Shown piece by piece: positions 1-13,801 of a stretch of DNA of 64,000 bases. The position numbers and the translations under genes are program-made. The first letter of the stretch is position 1; each line of letters opens with the position of its first letter. A model generated the notes under the pieces. That model worked only from the letters and a program-made list of their open reading frames with translations, did no database searches and was not told the DNA's origin. Source of the stretch: Daphnia carinata (lineage: Eukaryota; Arthropoda; Branchiopoda; Diplostraca; Daphniidae); assembly GCF_022539665.2 (NCBI RefSeq), contig NC_081333.1, positions 13,080,971 to 13,144,970 of the forward strand, read 5' to 3'.

Positions 1-903
<903 letters not shown>

Positions 904-1556
904 TTTCTTACACAATTTTGAATTATGTGTATCATCAACCCATTTTTAACACCACATGCAACATCTTAGTCTGTGTTCTAGAGCCATTGTAAACAGTTTG
1001 TCTGCATGGACCAGAAAAACAATGGCTAGTTTTTAAGGGTTCAATGATATCCAAATTAGTGAGTGTTGGAAGACACGGAATTGAGCTGAGATTACGTGGA
1101 GTTCAAAATGTTCTTATAAGAGTTCACGAAATTCGACACATATAAGAGACATCGCACACAATTTCACAATGTTTATTGTTCGACTACGAAAATTGAATGC
1201 ACACATGCACGCTTCTGAGAACAAGAGAAACCTATACATTAAGTTTTCCGATGGAAATTCAGACGCGTTGAACTCTAACGAAAAACAGTTATTCGGCCTA
1301 ATTGATGACGAGTTTTGCGTTGGACGAAGCAAAAAAAAAATAATAAAATGAAATCGGACATGACAGATCGTGACGTTGCCACATTGTTCACAAATTATCG
1401 ACAGTGCGACGCCTTTTTTCTTCTGCGTGATTATCGTGAATGGCAGTGAAGGACTGAACTCACTGGAGGATATTCGAGAAAATAATATAATGTGTTCTTA
1501 AATATATAAAATAACAATACACGTTATTTACAACCTTGTGCTATTCTAGCTGAAAG
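904..1556. other. Divergent intergenic/promoter region
   Basis: This stretch lies head-to-head between the CCDC102-like gene (minus) and the CUB/LDLa receptor (plus), so it should hold both promoters and 5' UTRs. The overlapping short ORFs on both strands have no recognisable composition. No TATA box stands out. Confidence 0.5.
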
Positions 1557-3878
1557 ATGCTATCTTCTTTGCTCAGGATTCTCTTTTTCCATGGTAAATA
1601 TCTACCAATTATTTATTTTTTTCAAAAAACAAAACCTGGTTTGGAAAATCTCAGCATTCATCTGTAGACCTCACAATATAGATATCTTTTAATCTGTACC
1701 ATATAATGTATTGCTGAAAAGAAACTGTATGTTCCATATTTATCAGTATTGTCTGTTAACAGCTAACTGTTCTGTCAGTCAAAAGTTACACTTGTTCTCA
1801 CTCTCTTCTGTAATTACAGCCTTTCCCGTCTTGCTAAGCAGTTCCTTAGTTAGCTGCACTGCGCCCAAAACTCAGCACTCTTGCGACAAAATTAATCTTA
1901 TTGAGAGCTCAGCTGGACACATTTTTAGTCCCTCTAGAGATTACGGCAATGGGAATGTTTCCTATCCATCTAGAGTGAACTGTGCATGGTACATCAAGAT
2001 TCAGCCTGGTTCTGTCATCACTTTAAGGTGAAAAAGCTAAATATTTATATTATTTTCAATAACAATTGAATATCTTGTTTTTCAATAGTTTCTCTACATT
2101 TGACTTGGAGGAAGGGAGGCACCTCTGCAGTACCAAACCTTGTTGTGGTGATACGTGGCTCTCAATACTGAGCATTCCTTCTCACTCAGCACAGCCTTTG
2201 TTTAACTTTCCTGTTCAAGATACAGTCAACTTTTTGTATTGTGGCTCTTTGTCACTCCCTCCATTGATCTTTTCTGGTTCTGGACTGATTTTGACGTTTA
2301 AAACGGGCGATATAATTACAGGAGGGAAAGGCTTCGTCCTCGACTTTACTATTGGTATATTACTTCATAAATATTTCGTATTTCAATTCACTGAGTGAAA
2401 AATTTCCATTCAGATAAACCCATGAGAAATTATTGTGAGGACGATCACTTCCACTGCAGCAATGGCAAATGTATTCTTAAAACTTGGTTGTGCAATGGCT
2501 GGGACGAATGTGGAGATTCTTCCGACGAGCAAAATTGTACAGTGGCATGCAAAACAGGTTATTCTCATTGCAGTTCAAACAGTTCCCTTTGCTACGACTT
2601 TATCCACGGTCGATGTAATGGAATACTCGATTGCCCTGGTGGAGAGGACGAACAAGCTTGTGGTCAGTTCTAGTCTTAAGTATTTCTATTTCCACTGACT
2701 GTTGATCGTTTTCTTTTGACACAATAGCCTTAACTTGTGGGAATCAACTTCCCTGTCGGACTCGAGGAGGCTGCTATAGATCGGCTCAGCGCTGTGACGG
2801 GATGAACGATTGCCCAGACGGATCAGACGAAGAAGCATGCGACGCGGCGCTTTGTGGACCACATCGCGACGGCTTTCTCTGCCGTAATCGACATTGTGTT
2901 TCAGCCTCAGCTCGTTGCGATGGAGTCCAAGATTGTGGCGATTTCAGCGATGAAGAGACTTGCATGAAGGTAGAAGTACTACATAAATTTTGCGAAGAAA
3001 AACAATTTAATGTTACGTTTCAGATGTCTGTCATCACGGCTGTCATTCTGGGCTCTTTGATTTGCGGCCTTTTACTTGTTATTGCTGCCGGGTGTGGATT
3101 GCGGTTGTACCACTTGAGAGTAGCCCTAGAACAACGATGGTCGACCATTCGCCTTCAGCAACGCACCGTCCAGTATTTTAAAGATCATGACAGTTGTAAC
3201 ATTCACATTCAGCCATGTTTGTTTTTATAATTTAGTAGTCAAGATTTTGACGAGTTCGGACACAGAAGACCCGTGATGGGCAGATTACCACCCCCGAGCT
3301 ACGCCCAAGCCACGGGTGCTGTGGATGTTTCATCGTCGTCAAGGACCATCTCCCCACTGGGCACTTACGTTCCATCCCAACGTCAGAGACAATCGAATCG
3401 CGTCCGCCGTCCTGCCCCACCGTTGCCAGAACCGCCAATGCCTTTACCATTACGGCTCTCTACGTCCGGTCCGTCCAGTGTTGAAGTGGAACTACGTGCA
3501 CAGTTGTCCCCTAATGACATTACTGATCCATTACCGCAACCAGCTCAGCCATCCTCTCATTTGGCTGCTGGAAGTTTCCTGGCCCGTCTAGTGAGGCGAG
3601 TCTGGAGAAAAGATTCATCATCCAATGGAGGTGGTGGATCTGGCGATGGAGTGTCTTTCTCTCCTTCATCGCCCAGCTCATCCAGCCTCCCTGACGCTCA
3701 GGGTCCGATTGCACAAGATATGCACATCAATAGCGGAGGTGGCACGACCAATCCCAGTCGGACTGCCTATCATCTTTCTGCCTTCATTGCGCCCCGTTCA
3801 GATGATATTGACGATGCGGGAGACGACGATGAAGACGACGTTGACACGGAACCTCTCATCGAGTCTCATAGTCCCTAA
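1557..3878 (+). CDS. LRP12/LRP3-like CUB and LDLa transmembrane receptor
   Basis: Seven exons: 1557-1593, 1820-2027, 2089-2354, 2414-2662, 2728-2969, 3024-3172 and 3236-3878, all in phase, giving about 597 residues. The start is the ATG at 1557, which supplies a signal peptide (MLSSLLRILFFH then a hydrophobic run into CTAP). Order: CUB domain (about 38-168), four LDLa modules (about 178-332) ending in Cys/Asp/Glu calcium-cage motifs such as CNGWDECGDSSDE and CDGMNDCPDGSDEEAC, a transmembrane helix (about 336-365), and a long cytoplasmic tail with LPPPSY (401-406), a Pro-rich stretch and an acidic end. CUB + LDLa + TM with a PPSY tail is the layout of LRP3/LRP10/LRP12. These are cell-surface endocytic/signalling receptors; ligands are unknown here. 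The 54-bp intron at 2970-3023 is in frame and could be retained. The 3173-3235 intron has a weak donor, so that junction is less certain. Confidence 0.85.
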
Positions 3879-4964
3879 CTGTCCGTCATATTGATCTTTG
3901 TACATTTTGTCAGCCAACTATCAAAGAAATATCATATTTAATCTCATTTATCGAAGGGAAAAAAAAAGGAAAATCATATCATTAAGGGAAAAGAAATTGT
4001 AACAATATCACGAATATTGCATGAATTCTTGGGCAGATTGGTAAAGATCTGGATTGAGAAATGCAACCTTAAACTCTAAAAATAATATCAAGCTCCTAGG
4101 GAGGAAAACCTGCTTTAAATAATAAGAGTAAGCTACGGTATGGAACCAAACATTTTAGCTTGTTTTTAAGCCCTTCTGATTGGTAAGCCTGTTGTATGTG
4201 TGTGTTCAATATGAACGTGTGTATGTGTGCTAAAATGTACAGCCTTATTTTGAAATAAGATAAATTTTTATGTTAGTCGCCGTTCCCCCCCTTTTCATTT
4301 CCTTGTGTGCATCACTTTTAGGAAACCGATGTGGGTTGGAGTAACCTTGGACGATTTAATTTTATGTTTTGTCGCTATGAAATATTGTAACTCTAAACCC
4401 CGACCTAATTAGATTTAATTTCGAAGTTTTCACGGAATTCAGTTTACACCGGTTTTACATGTAAACGTTCCAGTTGACAGGTTTTAAGTTAGTAACATCA
4501 ACCAAGTGTAAATAGCTGTGAGTTATTTTGACATTTGACGAGTGGATGTCTTATTCTTATCGCGCTGGTTTGTTGTATTTACAATATTTAAAGATATCTG
4601 AAACAAATGAAACCAACACCGGGCTGGAAATTAAAAAACAAAACAAAAAAAAGCTGAAAAACGATGATGGCTTAATCGTTTTGACGGCTACCGTAGTGTC
4701 CAGACACAGAAAACGGAAGCAAAAATGAAAGGAACGGGGCGTGGGAAGATAAACACAGACAATTATTTTAATTCTACTGCGCTGCAAAAAAAAAAGAGAA
4801 AAACATTCAAGAATTTGATAGTTTAAATACCAGCAATTACTAGGTGGTTTTTCTTTCGTCGACGAATGGCGACTGCGTATTGATGATAGACGTGATGAAA
4901 CACTACTTCTTTGATTCGCACAATTGCTAATTACACAAGATATCCAACAGAGCGTCACAGTTTT
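3879..4964. other. Convergent 3' regions, no gene seen
   Basis: This lies between the tail-to-tail receptor and F-box/E2 genes and probably holds both 3' UTRs. It is AT-rich with A-runs and a GT-rich patch near 4195-4230. Short ORFs on both strands lack any family signature. Confidence 0.5.
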
Positions 4965-6612
4965 TCAAGATGGTCGGCGGATGTCGTTCATGGCGTATTT
5001 GCTTGTCCAATTGCGAGCAACAGCGTTAAAACGGGCTCGTTTGTTTATGTACATCTCGGCTACATCAGCCTCCATGGCCACGGCGCAAAAAGGGTCCGTC
5101 AATAAGCTCTGTACCGATATAAGCACCTAAAATATCAGAAATAATCAAAGTAATATGGCTAGGGCTAAGTAATTAGGCATAGGGCTAAATGATCTGATCA
5201 TACCTTGGCTATGGTTAGGGCAAGACTCCAGTTATGCTGGATACAGTCCAGTCCAATATCACCGTGTCGTGAGATATTCGGATGAAAGATCTTTGTCGCA
5301 AAGCGTACCGAAGGTGGCCGGATGGGATAGCTGTGTGGAATCTGAACGTGCAAGTAGAAAACGCCTCCCTCATAGGGGCTGCTCGTCGGTCCTGTAATGG
5401 ATGCTTGCCAATGACTCCATGCTCGATCTAGTGGGGTAGCTCGAATTCCTTCAGGAGGATCCGTACAAAATACTACAAGGAAATATTTATCAGCGAATTT
5501 ACAACTTGTAGAAAATAATTTTTTACTCACTCCGCCATTCATTACAGAGGCGATTGTTACGCCAGTGATTTGAAGGCTCCCAAGCTCCTTCCTCTTCAAC
5601 GTTCGAACGGTGTAAGCAATACAAACACGGAGAACTATCTACTCTAAAATGGAAAACAAATCAGTGCACAAGTTCGTGGAAGGAAAAGGAGTTCGAATTT
5701 TACAAGTTGGAAAAAACTCCGGCCCATTCTGCTACCGCATAGTTGGGTCGAAAGAGTGGCCATCTTCGGAAAGTGAATTGATTCCATTGATCGTTGGTTA
5801 TGCATTCGGCTACAAGCTGCTGCCACCTCTTACAAACTTTTGAGGCGCTCCATAACGATATATCGTCCAGATGCGAAAATACCTCCATTAGCACTGCCAT
5901 AATTTTGGAGAACAATAATACAGTCATTAGCTACATAATTTCTATTCACTGTTTTCAATGCCACTCACATTCTGGGGGTAATGCCTGTACTGCCGTCAGT
6001 ATGGAGTCTGCTAGTCTTGGGGTAGAAAGGAGGGACAGCTGTTCGGCAAGCCTAGCAAATGAAAAGGAATCTATAGGAAATCAGCTATGGGTTTTGATGT
6101 CTGAAACGAACCTGTCAATTTTGAGGGGTGCTACAGCCCATCGATATGGCTCTGCCCTTCTAGGTGCAGCAGGTGAGAGGGCTGGATGGGAACAATTTTG
6201 TCCATGAGAGCCACAGTAACCATTATCCTTGAAATCAGTTGGCAAATCAGTTGGTTCATCATTTCCAGAGTCTTCATCATCTGTCTTATGCTGGGTAAAC
6301 AAAGTTATTATTCAGCACAACGGAAGGATACGAACAAAACATTTATTCGAAGAGAAAATTTACTTCACTAAAATTGGCCTCTGCTGGTTGATTGATGTTG
6401 TCTGGGAACAGAAAAAGGTGGCAGGTGGTGCAAGCGTGTTGACCAAAACAGGGCCCATAATAGCCATCACAGTGACTACAGACTTGGTTGGGAAAGTTGA
6501 AGGAATCATCAACCAGTTCCTCTACAGCCAGAGGGTCAACAAGGATGTCTCCTTCATCAACCCAAGCTAAATCGTCTTGGCCTTCATCGTCGACATCATT
6601 CCTCGAAGCCAT
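4965..6612 (-). CDS. F-box / ubiquitin-conjugating (E2) fold fusion protein
   Basis: Seven exons, 6364-6612, 6112-6290, 5969-6051, 5704-5893, 5531-5643, 5204-5472 and 4965-5126, join in one frame to give 414 residues. The start is the ATG at 6612, because an upstream in-frame stop closes the frame. The N-terminus is acidic with clustered cysteines (C45-x2-C48, C55, C61-x2-C64), possibly metal-binding. An F-box follows at about 165-212 (LPPELLMEVFSHLDD ... VCKRW), normally the Skp1-binding part of SCF ligases. Residues about 272-414 form an E2 fold with YEGGVFYL, the HPN motif (335-337), LTDPF and a C-terminal YAMN. The canonical catalytic Cys position, eight residues after HPN, is Gly345; a Cys lies three residues later (Cys348). 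The protein may therefore be an E2-like pseudoenzyme or use a shifted nucleophile. I do not know a named orthologue. Confidence 0.85.
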
Positions 6613-8639
6613 ATTATTTGGAATCACAACGATATTGCCGCTTCCTTCATTGGCCAAGTATTCGGCAGCATGTCAAGGTCGTTTTTCGGCCAAAGTTATC
6701 CTATTCAAACTTATATTTCGTTGGCGTTGAAAGTAATATTACTTAAGTTATGTACAGCAACAGCTTTGCAAGCTATAACACATTAGGGAAGGTTTTTTAA
6801 GGTATGCAAATGAAGACACTTTTGATTTCAAGCAGCAAAGGAATTTGAGTAAACTGCAATGCAGTTGACATCAGCTGAGATGTACGGAAGAGGATCAAAA
6901 TTCCGCTAGATGGTAGTATAATCATGTAAACAAACTCTAATATTTATTTGTTTACAGGAATTTCCTGGATTCATGAAGCTACTGGGGTTCTATTTAAACA
7001 GATGGCTTTAAGCCAAGATTGCAAAAATAATTTTGACTTGCTGGAAACAGAAAAATCAGAAAATATATTTAAACAAGTTGGCTTTTTTATGGCTTTGCGA
7101 AGATGCCAAAGACGAAAAGTTAACTTCTTTTCCCATGAAAAAGCATGAGAGACGTGCAACATCTATATCTTAACCACTCGTCAAATCTTGGACCTGATAT
7201 AAAATGAAACTAGTTTGTGAAAGCATTTAAAAGTAAAGTTTTAAGTTCGAAATCGCAACGACTATCAATATTGTATGAAAATTGTTTGTAGGGGTTAATA
7301 AAAGGCTCAGGTATGTGTCCATCTTTATTTAATGATCTACCGCAAATGACACGTATGAACAATAAAGACCAGTCACGGAATTTGAAATTATTGAACGTTA
7401 CGAAATTTTGGAAACGGTTTTGGAATTTGGATATCCCTTAGGTATTTTATGCATTTTCGGTGTTACGTTCTTTTGTTTTGTTTTTTCCCGCATGGAATTC
7501 CGCATTTTTAGGCAATCCCCCTTTTTATCGTGAACCGCTGTGAAACATGACACCAAGACTTCCGAATTCTGTAATGGTTAAAAGACAAATGAACGTTCAC
7601 AGGATGTATAGAATAAAGATCGTAAGTTTCATTGTGTTTGTATCTAATGTCATCCAGTCATAGCCTTAGTAATATCTTTTGCATTTATAACTTAATTACA
7701 CTATTTTTCGTTCTTTGTCTGCCGAAAAAGTGCTTTCATTGTGTGTAATCACATGACAAGTAGTGGTAGGTTGCTCATTGTTTCATAAGCTTTTCATTGC
7801 CTCTTCAATTAGGAGGAAATCGTTGGTCTCTGGCGAACACGAGACCGTGTATCTTACTTTGTAATGCCCGTCGGTACAACAGTATACAAATGGATCAACA
7901 TTGTAAGTGATACATGTTTGTTGACAGGAACAAGTTAACATCAACATTCATTTCCCATTCTGCATTCTCCTTCTTTCTTATCTAGAGGAAAGGAAGGATA
8001 AAGTCCACACTGGATGGGCTGCTTACCAGGTCGTGCCCTTTTGCCATCTGTAGATGATGATGGCAGCCACTGACTGCTGCACCCCTCAGAACTGATAGAA
8101 ATTCATCGAGTGCTGGCCGGCGACGAGATTCTTTGATCGCCTGACCTCGGATTCAAATTGGCATCTTATACATACGGACGAGGTGGCTATAGTTTTGCCT
8201 TTTAGTTTATCTCCTCCGTCCCCCTTTAACTTGTATAACTGCCAACGACCTTGTGAAATGGTTCTTGTCATCTTTCCAAGAGTTTTTTTAAGTTCACAAC
8301 AGTCGGAAAATTCCCGAAAACAAAACAAGTCTAGGGCATATTTCAAGGTTATAGCCTACTGTTACATATTGGATGGAAGACGAACATCTAATGTAAGTAT
8401 TACTTTCTATATTGAAAAAACTGTTTGTATGGCTAGTTGTGACATTGGCGATTCCCAGACAGACGCCATATGATCGTCGTTAACTTCAACCAAACAGACA
8501 AAGATTGAGGCGTGCGCTTCTGCAAAGGACGACTTGCCGTACCCACCCATCTATTTGAAAATATTTAAAGTCAGTACCAAGTTGCAGAACGAGTCCCATT
8601 TCAAAATTTGTTTGATTTGGGACAGTCCGATTTCCTATT
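6613..8639. other. Long intergenic stretch, nothing recognised
   Basis: No ORF with a family signature, no tRNA and no clear repeat was seen. It probably includes the promoter of the F-box/E2 gene at its left end. Composition is AT-rich throughout. Confidence 0.5.
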
Positions 8640-9489
8640 ACAATTTATCTTGACGTGTTTCAACAGTAAAACTAGCAGCCCCTACAAACATTAAGAAAAC
8701 ATACGGTATCATATAAACTTGTGTCCTCACAGCCTTTTAGGCATAGATATTCTACCTTCGGCCTTGACATGGGTGATATCATATGATATATGGTAGACAT
8801 ACGCTGTAGGGTTTTGATATCGAACGGACGTGCTCAAAGATCGTCGCATTATACAGTTAAGATGCTGTAGAAACATAGGGCAAAGCAAAACATCTCTTGG
8901 AAAGATTATACATTTGAATATGTTCGATATAGACTGATGTGAACTGTAATTCTTTTGATTTAGCAGTGTCAGCAGGAAAAACCCAGAAAAGTTTATGGCG
9001 ACGTCATTAAGCAATACGCGTCAATCTCGGATTCACTTATCGCTGTGGAATGAAGGAACTCGTGGAGAAAAAGGATACCATCTGCTTCATTGCGTTGATG
9101 TCAAGGGTCGGCATCAGCCACTGGCGTCCTCTTCGACTTCGCTCTTATCTTTGACTTGAGCTTCATCCAATATTCATCGGCAAACGACTACACAAATTTT
9201 TTTCATGTCGTCCATCATATAATGGAACTGAAAAAACTTCTGCCACTACATAACATCCGCGGACTTGGCAGTAGCAGCAGAACAAGTGCCAAATTGTTCT
9301 ATTCCACATCTCGACCACCGAGCTCCATTACTCGTCGCCAATCGCAGCAGCCAAGGATTTCCTACATTTTTGTAGTACGGTTAGTTAGCGGATTAAGTCT
9401 GTCTCAAAATGATGTCGTTTCATTACCTGTTAAAATGTTTCTGTTTTCCGCATTTCAGGTAACGTTGAATAGGAGAGTTGAAATAAAAA
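8640..9489 (+). repeat. Segmental duplication, 5' flank copy 1
   Basis: This flank of the first BRICHOS gene is clearly similar, with small indels, to 15053-16177 upstream of the second. Shared blocks include the stretch around 8745-8775 with 15130-15160 and the stretch just before the ATG (9450-9489 with 16135-16177). Both carry a CAG/GT-type splice-like motif just before the start codon, so a 5' UTR intron is possible. Confidence 0.75.
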
Positions 9490-12400
9490 ATGAGGCGGGC
9501 GAATAGGCCTCCAAATGGTGTGTTCCTGGCCGGCTTAGTCGGATTAGCTGTCGTTTTCACTTGTGGCTTCATCTCGACCGCAGTGGCAGCGCCGTTAGAA
9601 AATGTTGAATCGTCTTTGTCCGATGAGGTACCATAACTGCTAATTTGTTTTTTAAGATGGCTAATTTCTTTTGTTTAATTGAAAACGCCATTAGATGATG
9701 ACGATTCACAAAGTTGGTCGTAGGTGGATTCCCGTTCGAGTAAGAATCAATCACGAAGAAGAGACAATTTGGTCGGTTCCAGTTTCGACACACGGTGATC
9801 ACCATGAGCTGGAGACACTCTACGATTTCAAAGCTGTAAAAATCGATTCTCGTTTTTCAATTCATCATTGTTTGGTTCTAATTTTTCTTTTAAAAAATGC
9901 AGGGAATTGCAGTTTATCGGGCCGAAGGTGAAAACATCTGCTACGTTGAACAGTTGGCTGACCTAAAATTCGATCAACAATTGAAGGCCATTAAGGAGCG
10001 ATCGCTTCACAAATTGTTCGTCAGACAGGCGCCGCGCACGTTATACATCGTCAATGCAACGGTATTTTCCTACACGTTTTTAAACTAATTTATTCTTGTC
10101 TTTACATTGGTGAATAATAGACGGATCTGACCGATGCGCGATTAAATGCCATCTGTGAAGGAAGAGAAATCCACATGTTGATCAGCGATCTGGAACAAGC
10201 AACTCAACTGATGGAAGGTATTTATCTATAATGTTAACAACGCCATCTAGTGGTCGATTTCAAAATCAATTCCCGGAAACGCAGAGAACAGCGAGACGCC
10301 CAAAGTGAGATCAAAGAGATCAGCCCACCCGCCGCAACAGACTTCACGATCGGAGTCTTCGAGCTCCTGGGAATCCTCCTCATCTAGCAGCAGTAGAAAC
10401 GGACAACTCCAGACTTCCAGCAATTCGGAGAAGTCACAGAGTTCATCTACCGACCAGTCTGGTACCAAGAATCACAGACGCTGGGAAACTGCCAGTGCAT
10501 CCAGCACCAATGGACCTGGCAAAGGACCGGTGGCTTGGACTGGTCCCATTCCTCGTGATGCGACCGTCACTCAAACGGCCGGCTCATCTCAGAAAACGTA
10601 TACGTGGAAGGTGACGGATGCCAACGGTTACACGACTACTCACACGTATACAGGACCACTGGGACCCGACAGAACTCCCGTTCGAATCCAAATGCCTTCA
10701 GAGCTGGACGTAGGTGGTCCGAGTCCCAGCAGTTCGAGCCGATCGTCCAATGCTCAGACTGGGCCCATTCCCCGCGATGCGACCGTCACTCAAGAGGCCG
10801 GATCATCTCAGAAAACGTACACGTGGAAAGTGAAGGATGCCAACGGTTACACGACTACTCACACGTATACGGGATCACTGGGCCCCGACAGAACTCCCAT
10901 TCGAATCCAAATGCCTTCAGAGTTGGACGTAGGTGGTCCGAGTCCCAGCATTTCTGGCCGCCGACCTGTCAGTTCATGGACTGGTCCCATTCCCCGCGAT
11001 GCAACCGTCACTCAAGAGGCTGGATCGTCTCAGAAAACGTACACGTGGAAAGTGAAGGATGCCAACGGTTACACAACGACCCATTCGTATACAGGCCCAT
11101 TGGGACCCGACAGAACTCTCGTTCGAATCCGAATGCCTTCAGAGCTGGACGGAGGTGGGACGAATACCAGCATTTTGAGCCGATCGTCCAAGGCTTGGAC
11201 TGGACCTATCCCTCGCGACGCTACCGTCACCCAGACGCCCGGCTCTTCTCACAAGACGTACACCTGGAAGGTGACGGACGCCAACGGCTACACGACGACT
11301 CACACGTATACGGGATCGTTAGGAGCTGACCGAATACCCATTCAATTGGACTTGGTTTCCAATACAGCAGCCAGTAGTCTCGAGCGGTCACGAACGCAAC
11401 AACCAACTCGCCATCTTGTTGCTGAATCACGCACTTTCGAACAACAGCAATCTGCAATTCAACAACGGCAGCAACAACGTCAACAGCAATCATCGGCATC
11501 CCAGTTGGCTGACTGCACCTCGCAGGAACAAAAGCAACAGCGTGGAGCCAATATCGAGGACCAACGGCGTGCGGCTCACCAAGAGGAAGAATATTCCCAT
11601 CAAGAATGGGAGCGTCATGAAGAGCACGAGCCAGAAGAAGAGATCGGTCAAGTTGAGAGTCAGCAAGTACTTCGTGGACAGAAACAACAACGTCAACAGC
11701 AATCATCGACATCCCAGTCTTCTACCCGAGGTTTGCAGCAGCAACAGCGTGGAATCAATGTCGAAGGACAACAACGTGCGGCTCACCAAGAAGAAGAATA
11801 TTCCAAACAAGAATGGGAGCATCAGGAAGAGGACGAGCTAGAAGAGGACGATCAAGTTGAAAGACAGCAAGTACTTCGGGGAGAGAAACAACAACGTCAA
11901 CAGCAATCATCGTCATCCCAGACGTCTAACCGCAGCTCGCAGCAACAAAAGCAACAGCAACAGCGTGGAATCGTTACCGAGGAACAACGACTAGCGGCTC
12001 GCCAAGAAGAAAATTCCAATCCAGAATGGGAGGGTCAGGAAGAGCTAGAAGAGGTCGGTCAAATTGAAAGACAGCAAGTACTACAGGGACAGAAACAACA
12101 ACGTCAACAGCAATCATCCACATCCCAGTCTTCTAACCGCGGCTCGCAGCAGCAAAAGCAACAGCATCAATCCGTTACCGAGGAACAACGACGGGCGAAT
12201 CGCAAAGAAGAATATTCCGGCCAAGAATGGGAGCGTCAGGAAGAGCACGAGCCAGAAGAGGTCGGTCAAGTTGACAGACGGCAAGTTCACCGGGAACAGA
12301 AACAACAACGTCAACAGCAATCATCGACATCCCAGGCGTCTAACCGCAGCTCGCAACAACAAAAGCAACAGCAACAGCGTGGAATCATTACCGAGGAACA

Positions 12401-13801
12401 ACGACTAGCGGCTCGCCAAGAAGAAAATTCTAATCAAGAATTGGAGCATCAGGAAGAGCACGAGCCAGAAGAAGAGGTCAATCAAGTTGAGAGTCAGCAA
12501 GTACTTCGGGGACAGAAACAACAACGTCAACAGCAATCATCGACATCCCTGTCTTCTAACCGCGGCTCGCAGCAGCAAAAGCAACAGCATCAAGTCGTTA
12601 CCGAGGAACAACGACGGGGCTCGCCAAGAAGAAAATTCTAATCAAGAATGGGAGCGTCAGGAAGAGCTAGAAGAGGTTGGTCAAGTTGAAAGACAGCAAG
12701 TACTACCGGGAACAGAAACAACAACGTCAGCAACAGTCATCCACATCCCAGTCTTCTACCCGAGGTTTGCAGCAGAAACAGCAACAGCGTGGAGTCAATA
12801 TCGAAGGACAACAACGTGCGGAGGAATATTCCCATCAAGAATGGGAGCGTCAGGAAGAGCACGAGCCAGAAGAGGACGATCAAGTTGAAAGACAGCAAGT
12901 ACTACAGGGACAGAAACAACAACGTCAACAGCAATCATCGACATCCCAATCAACAAGCCGCACTTCGCAGCAACAAAAGCAACAGCGTCGAGTCGATAAC
13001 GAGGACCAACGACGGGGGGCTCGCCAAGAAGAACATTCCCATCAAGAATGGGAGCATCAGGAAGAGCACGAGCTAGAAGAGGTCGGTCAAGTTGAGAGAC
13101 AGCAAGTACGTCAGGGACAGAAACAACGTCAACAGCAATCATCGACATCCCAGTCGTCTAACCGCGGCTCGCAGCAGCAAAAGCAACAGCATCAAGTCGT
13201 TACCGAGGAACAACGGCGGAGGGCTCGCCAAGAAGAAAATTCCAATCGGGAATGGGGACGTCAGGAAGAGCACGAAGAGGTCAATCAGTTTGAGAGGCAG
13301 CCAGCACGCTATGGGCAGAAACAACAACGCCAACAACAGTCATCGACATCTCAATCGACTAGCCGCGGTTCGCAGCAGCAAAAGCAACAAATCGTTACCG
13401 AGGAACAACGACGTGCGGCTCGCAAAGAAGAAGAACAATCCCAACAAATTAGAAAGCGAAAGTTAGAGAGTAACAGCAGCAATGGAACTAGCAGCAGCAA
13501 TGTAACTAGCAGTAGTCACACCAAGTACATTAGCACTGGTTTCGTGCCACTTGGCAGTCAACCAATCAATATCCAGCTGCAACCGGCACTCATGGTGCCT
13601 TTTCTTTTTTCGCCTTCCGTTGCATCGTTGTTGTCCAGCTCAATGTCGGCTTCTTCGTCGTCTTCGTCGAAAAATGGCTCGTCGTCGTCGACGGTGTGCC
13701 AAACTTCTGGTTACACGAAGAAATGCCAATTTGTCTACGGTCCCGAAAAGACGACGAAAATTTGCGAACTGGTACCCGTCGAATCGACTGGAAATTGCTA
13801 A
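9490..13801 (+). CDS. BRICHOS-domain proprotein A, repeat-rich tail (two frameshifts)
   Basis: Exons 9490-9627, 9695-9835, 9903-10061, 10121-10217 and a long last exon from 10285. The ATG at 9490 gives a short basic N-terminus then a hydrophobic signal or type II anchor (about 13-35). A BRICHOS domain spans about 78-165, with the conserved Asp (D91) and Cys pair (C106, C158). A furin site RSKR (187-190) follows, as in many BRICHOS proproteins. The tail has four IPRDATVTQ units of about 73 residues, then about nine Gln/Glu-rich units of about 68 residues, a Ser-rich stretch and a Cys-bearing end. The last exon changes frame twice (near 12616-12619 and 12701-12710), so one continuous protein is not readable as given. 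The end also stops at STGNC, lacking the CSIC of paralogue B. Likely secreted or membrane-bound; could be decaying or misassembled in repeats. Confidence 0.75.
10536..11350 (+). repeat. Four tandem coding units of about 216-222 bp
   Basis: Units start near 10536, 10758, 10977 and 11193 inside the last exon of BRICHOS gene A. Each encodes TGPIPRDATVTQ, TYTWKV.DANGYTTTH, a GPLGPDR-type stretch and MPSELD; the last unit diverges at its end. Paralogue B keeps only two such units. Confidence 0.85.
11640..13400 (+). repeat. About nine tandem Gln/Glu-rich coding units (about 200 bp)
   Basis: The motif encoding RQQVLRGQKQQRQQQSS recurs with starts near 11655, 11860, 12068, 12276, 12490, 12690, 12890, 13096 and 13285. 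Spacing varies by small in-frame amounts, as expected for replication slippage or unequal exchange. The two frameshifts of gene A fall inside this array, so collapse or miscounting of units during assembly is plausible. Confidence 0.8.

Noticed and set aside
4557-4958. 133-codon minus-strand ORF downstream of the F-box/E2 stop codon
   Set aside because: It is Ser/Phe-rich low-complexity translation of 3' UTR sequence with no splice link to the gene.
6948-7162. Opposed ORFs of about 65 codons
   Set aside because: No codon bias, no domain and no neighbours; chance open frames in spacer.
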